A stretch of 7,493 nt of DNA, from positions 1 to 7,493 of the forward strand of contig JAEXGX010000147.1 in the NCBI GenBank assembly GCA_023450535.1, read 5' to 3'. The translations under genes were made by a program, and so were the position numbers. The notes beneath the pieces are model-generated. The model saw only the letters and a list, made by a program, of their open reading frames with translations, was not told the DNA's origin and did not search any database. The stretch is from Pseudomonadota bacterium. Its GTDB lineage: Bacteria > Desulfobacterota > Desulfovibrionia > Desulfovibrionales > Desulfovibrionaceae. Below, one piece after another: positions 4,635 to 7,493 of this stretch (within the stretch, counting starts at the first letter, position 1; every line of letters begins with the position of its first letter).

Positions 4635-6967
4635 TACATGAAGTTATCGGCAAGAATGCACCCCGTCGCGATGCCTTTGACAAGGTGCGGGGCACAGCCA
4701 TGTATACTTCAGACATTTCCTTGCCGGGCATGCTGTACGCCGGGGTGCTACGCAGTCAGCATCCCCACGCTCGTATTGTCGGCCTTGACCTGTCTGCCGC
4801 TCTTGCCATGCGCGGCGTGCGCGCCATCGCCCATTACGGCAACACGCCCCATAACCTGTATAACGCCTCGGCGCCCATGTTTACCACGGTTCCCGGCCAG
4901 GAACGCGTACTGGATCAACTGATATTCGATAACGTGGTCCGCTATGCAGGTGACGAGGTGGCGGCTGTGGCCGCTGATACCCCCGAGATCGCCCAGGCCG
5001 CCGTGGCCGCCATTAAAGTGGAGTACGAAATTTTGCCCGCCGTGTTCGACGCGGCTGAAGCCATGAAGCCGGAAGCGCCCGAACTGCACCCCGGCAAGGG
5101 CGTCACTCCCGAAGGACGCAACGTACCCGGAGAAATCGTGCGTCTGGCCTGGGGAGAGGGCGATATTGACGATGCCTTCACGGAATGTGATGAAGTGGTG
5201 GAAGGCGAATTCCATCTGCCTGTGGTCAAGCAGGTGCAGATGGAAACTCAGGCCGCCGTGGCGCAGGTGGACGGAGACGGCAAAATCACGGTGTGGAGCA
5301 CCAGCCAGACTCCTCATCCCACGCGCTTCATCCTGGCCAGCGTATTCGACGTGCCCGCCAGCCAGATCCGCGTACTGGCTCCACCTTATATCGGCGGAGG
5401 CTTCGGTGTGCGCATCGGCCTTTCAGCCAAGGCGGAGGTCATTGCCGTGGCCTTGGCCCGTCTGGCTGGCCGTCCGGTCAAATGCGTCTACTCTCGTGAG
5501 GAGGATTTCATCGCCTCCGATACCCGCCACGGGGTGGTCATCAAGGTGCGTCTGGGCGCGAAGAAGGATGGAACCTTCCACGCTCTGGATATTCATGGCC
5601 TGTTCAACACCGGGGCCTATTGCAGCTTCGGCGTGGAACTGCCGGGCGTGGCGGGGGCCATGGCCCTGGCCATCTACGATATGCCCCATAAGCGCTATGT
5701 GGGCCACTCCGCCTACACCAACACCACCTGTGCCGGCGCCATGCGCGGCTTCGGTAATCCCCAGAGCAATCTGGCTCTGGAGCGCTGCGTGGATGAGATG
5801 GCTCTCCGCCTGGATATGGACCCCAAGAGTCTCAGGGAAAAGAATATCATGAAGGCGGGCCAGCCCTGGTTCCTGCCCTATCCCTGCTCGTCGTCGTCCC
5901 TTCAGCTCTGTATCGACAAGGGGGCCGAGGCCATAGGCTGGAGCGGGCGCGACGCGCTGGATCGTTCCGGCCTGGTCAAGCACGGTCTGGGCATGGCCGT
6001 GGGGACCCACGTATCCAATGCCTGGCCTTTCTGCGTGGACTTCGACAACGCCTATGTTACGGTGCAAGTGGATGGCTCGTTGCATGTGGCGGTGGGCGTG
6101 CCTGACCTGGGCACGGGCACCAGTACGGCTCTGCCCATGGTGGCCGCCGAAGCCTTTGGCGTCAGTCTGGACAAGACATCCATCAGTTTTGGCGATACGG
6201 AGAGTACCCCGTTTGCCATCGGCAGTCACGCCAGCCGTACCTTGTACGCGGCCGGTACAGCAGTTAAGGCGGCGGCAGAGGACGCCCGTGCGCGGGTGCT
6301 GGCCTATGCGGCGGAAATGAGCGGGCGGGATATTGCTGACCTGACCATCGCGGGAGGGGTGGCCGGCGTGGCGGGCGCAACGCCCGGCACGATTGATGAG
6401 TTCTGCGCGGGAAAGGCGGATGCTGTGGGATTGGCCGATCTGTGCTATCATGCCCATATCCGTAACAAGCAGTTCATTGGCGTGGGCCGTACCGTACCCC
6501 CTAATTCTCCGCCGTGGCATGCCTGCTTCGCCGACGTTTCCGTGGATACCGAAACCGGACAGGTGATGATCAACCGGCTGGTGGCGGCCCATGACGTGGG
6601 CGTGCCCATCCATCCCCGTATTGTTGAAGGGCAGATTGAAGGAGGGGCCGTGCAGGGCATCGGCTATGCTCTCACCGAGGAGATCACCTATTCCCCCCGG
6701 GGAACTCAGAATCAGCATAACATGCATACCTACATGGTGCCCACTGCCAGCGATCTGCCGGACATCACCAGTATCATCGTGCCCTGCGAGGATGCACAGG
6801 GGCCATTCGGTGCCAAGGGTGCCGGAGAATGTAGTCTCGTCTGTCCAGCCTCTGCCATTGCCAACGCCGTCAGCAACGCTCTCGGCGTGCCTGTCAATGA
6901 GATCCCCCTGACTCCGGAACGGGTGTTCGGTCTGCTGCAAGCAGCGAGGGCATCGGAAACATTCTGA
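4631..6967 (+). CDS. xanthine dehydrogenase-family molybdopterin-binding catalytic subunit
   Basis: This 778-residue catalytic subunit holds the Mo-pterin cofactor and hydroxylates its substrate with water-derived oxygen. The N-terminal a/b-hammerhead domain (about 1-135) precedes the Mo-binding domains. Cofactor loops are GGGFG (255-259), GAMRGFGNPQ (369-378), DLGTGTST (492-499) and GSHASRT (531-537); HDVG at 654-657 precedes the conserved EGQIEGGAVQGIGYA stretch (666-680). The catalytic glutamate is E733 in GAKGAGE (727-733). It lacks the AYRCSFR loop of CO dehydrogenase. By hand alignment, the position of bovine XDH Glu802 is a glycine (about G339), so a classical purine substrate is doubtful. 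Xanthine, an N-heterocycle such as nicotinate, or an aldehyde remain possible. There is no signal peptide. AGGGGGG (4617-4623) is its RBS. No XdhC-type cofactor-insertion gene is visible nearby. Confidence 0.95.
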   Translation: MIHEVIGKNAPRRDAFDKVRGTAMYTSDISLPGMLYAGVLRSQHPHARIVGLDLSAALAMRGVRAIAHYGNTPHNLYNASAPMFTTVPGQERVLDQLIFDNVVRYAGDEVAAVAADTPEIAQAAVAAIKVEYEILPAVFDAAEAMKPEAPELHPGKGVTPEGRNVPGEIVRLAWGEGDIDDAFTECDEVVEGEFHLPVVKQVQMETQAAVAQVDGDGKITVWSTSQTPHPTRFILASVFDVPASQIRVLAPPYIGGGFGVRIGLSAKAEVIAVALARLAGRPVKCVYSREEDFIASDTRHGVVIKVRLGAKKDGTFHALDIHGLFNTGAYCSFGVELPGVAGAMALAIYDMPHKRYVGHSAYTNTTCAGAMRGFGNPQSNLALERCVDEMALRLDMDPKSLREKNIMKAGQPWFLPYPCSSSSLQLCIDKGAEAIGWSGRDALDRSGLVKHGLGMAVGTHVSNAWPFCVDFDNAYVTVQVDGSLHVAVGVPDLGTGTSTALPMVAAEAFGVSLDKTSISFGDTESTPFAIGSHASRTLYAAGTAVKAAAEDARARVLAYAAEMSGRDIADLTIAGGVAGVAGATPGTIDEFCAGKADAVGLADLCYHAHIRNKQFIGVGRTVPPNSPPWHACFADVSVDTETGQVMINRLVAAHDVGVPIHPRIVEGQIEGGAVQGIGYALTEEITYSPRGTQNQHNMHTYMVPTASDLPDITSIIVPCEDAQGPFGAKGAGECSLVCPASAIANAVSNALGVPVNEIPLTPERVFGLLQAARASETF

Positions 6968-7038
6968 CCGCCATGCCGCAAAACAAGAAAACGGCAAGGA
7001 CACTGACTTTTGTCAGCAGCCTCAAAAATCAGAAGCAG

Positions 7039-7075
7039 GTCGCGGCTTTGCCGCGCCGCTCAGCGACGGATTTTT
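7039..7075 (+). terminator. candidate terminator of the hydroxylase operon
   Basis: GTCGC (7039-7043) pairs with GCGAC (7063-7067) around an inner GGC-ttt-GCC stem, leaving a one-sided bulge; a five-T run follows at 7071-7075. Alternatively CGCGGC and GCCGCG form a simple 6-bp stem further from the T-run. It is about 70 bases past the operon's stop codon. Confidence 0.4.
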
Positions 7076-7150
7076 ATGCTTTTCCGTCAAGTTGCAAAGC
7101 AGCTTGGACGGCGCAAGCACCGCAACGCGGGGCTTATCTGCAGTCGGAGA

Positions 7151-7177
7151 CCGGCTTCCAGGGGGACTGGAAGCCGG
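7151..7177. terminator. strong 11-bp hairpin between convergent genes
   Basis: CCGGCTTCCAG (7151-7161) pairs perfectly with CTGGAAGCCGG (7167-7177) around a 5-nt loop, the most stable short hairpin in the window. Neither strand has a T-run after it, so it is not a textbook terminator. It may stop or stabilise the 3' ends of both converging transcripts, or be a REP-like repeat. Confidence 0.45.
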
Positions 7178-7209
7178 CCGGGAACGGCGGATAGCGAGGG
7201 GAGGAATGC

Positions 7210-7493
7210 TTATTCCGCCGTGAATTTGAGCTTCGGGTTCACGATGTCGTCATGGCTTTCCACGGCGTGCCGTGCGAACACATCCTGAATGGCAGGAACT
7301 TCTCCCATACCCTTGAGCACGGGAAATACGGTCATACCTTCCTTTTTGAGCAGGGATGCCCAGGAATCCGCTTCGTCGCCAGCGAGGTCGTTACGGGCGT
7401 GATCCCCGGCTACCACCATGAAAGGCATAAGCCACACGCGGGTAACGCCCTTTTCCTTCAGCAAGGGGATGACGTTTTCAATGCGCTGGTAGC
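7210..7493 (-). CDS. cbiK: sirohydrochlorin cobaltochelatase CbiK, C-terminal part (5' end outside window)
   Basis: Ninety-three residues to the stop are visible, and the frame stays open to the window edge, so this is a cut gene rather than a short one. The sequence YQRIENVIPLL, then MPFMVVAGDHARNDLAGDEAD, is characteristic of CbiK, which inserts Co2+ into sirohydrochlorin in the anaerobic cobalamin pathway. The His of AGDHARND corresponds to the second metal-binding histidine of the family. The C-terminus, KGMGEVPAIQDVFARH and onward, is also typical. Full-length CbiK is roughly 260-300 residues, so about two thirds lie beyond the edge. Desulfovibrio vulgaris has both a periplasmic and a cytoplasmic form; without the N-terminus I cannot say which this is. 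It is convergent with the hydroxylase operon and the last gene of its transcript. Confidence 0.9.
   Translation of the reverse strand, partial: YQRIENVIPLLKEKGVTRVWLMPFMVVAGDHARNDLAGDEADSWASLLKKEGMTVFPVLKGMGEVPAIQDVFARHAVESHDDIVNPKLKFTAE

Larger units (their letters stand above)
6968..7209. other. convergent intergenic region with several hairpins
   Basis: This separates the ends of the hydroxylase operon (+) and cbiK (-). No gene is seen. Small perfect hairpins lie at 7003-7016 (CTGAC-tttt-GTCAG) and 7041-7055 (CGCGGC-ttt-GCCGCG). The second, extended by GTCGC (7039-7043) with GCGAC (7063-7067) and followed closely by TTTTT (7071-7075), is the best terminator candidate for the operon. Confidence 0.5.

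Noticed and set aside
4631..6967. Aerobic-type CO dehydrogenase CoxMSL, suggested by the gene order FAD-FeS-Mo
   Set aside because: The CoxL loop AYRCSFR is absent; the equivalent loop reads GAMRGFG, as in other xanthine dehydrogenase-family enzymes.
5423..7003. 526-codon open frame on the minus strand
   Set aside because: It lies antisense to the well-supported molybdopterin subunit. Its product has no recognisable domains, and its openness follows from the GC-rich codon use of the real gene.
1..7493. tRNA, rRNA, CRISPR arrays and insertion sequences
   Set aside because: I saw no tRNA-like T-arm context, no regularly spaced repeats and no transposase or integrase sequence in any frame read.

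Overview
The window looks like chromosomal DNA from a Desulfovibrio-type sulfate reducer (Desulfovibrionaceae). The best clue is a split-Soret cytochrome c, a protein characterised from Desulfovibrio desulfuricans. A CbiK-type cobaltochelatase and GC-rich genes separated by AT-rich spacers fit the same group. The assignment is inferred from gene content, not from a database match.

Layout: (1) Positions 1-256 are an AT-rich leader with a palindrome, an overlapping inverted repeat, a possible 42-codon ORF behind a perfect Shine-Dalgarno sequence, and a good sigma70-type promoter (TTGACA-N17-GATATT). (2) Positions 257-1102 (+) encode the exported split-Soret cytochrome c, followed by a rho-independent terminator at 1163-1200. 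(3) Positions 1478-2389 (-), convergent with the cytochrome gene, encode an exported D-Ala-D-Ala carboxypeptidase-type serine hydrolase (peptidase S11). (4) Positions 2390-3267 are about 880 bases with no convincing gene. They are rich in palindromes and hairpins and end in a promoter-like region and a structured leader. (5) Positions 3268-6967 (+) are a tight three-gene operon encoding a molybdenum hydroxylase of the xanthine dehydrogenase family, in the order FAD subunit, [2Fe-2S] subunit, molybdopterin subunit. (6) Positions 6968-7209 are a convergent intergenic region with several hairpins. (7) Positions 7210-7493 (-) are the C-terminal part of a CbiK sirohydrochlorin cobaltochelatase whose 5' end lies beyond the window.

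How the genes relate: the three hydroxylase subunits clearly work as one cytoplasmic enzyme. Substrate oxidised at the Mo centre passes electrons through two [2Fe-2S] clusters to FAD. The substrate cannot be fixed from sequence; the active-site loops do not match CO dehydrogenase, 4-hydroxybenzoyl-CoA reductase or canonical purine-type XDH. The cytochrome, the carboxypeptidase and the chelatase appear to be independent transcription units with no evident functional link to the operon. The most interesting parts are the regulatory DNA: a ModE-like palindrome on the likely operon promoter, a terminator-like hairpin in its leader, and the unexplained palindrome-rich spacer.
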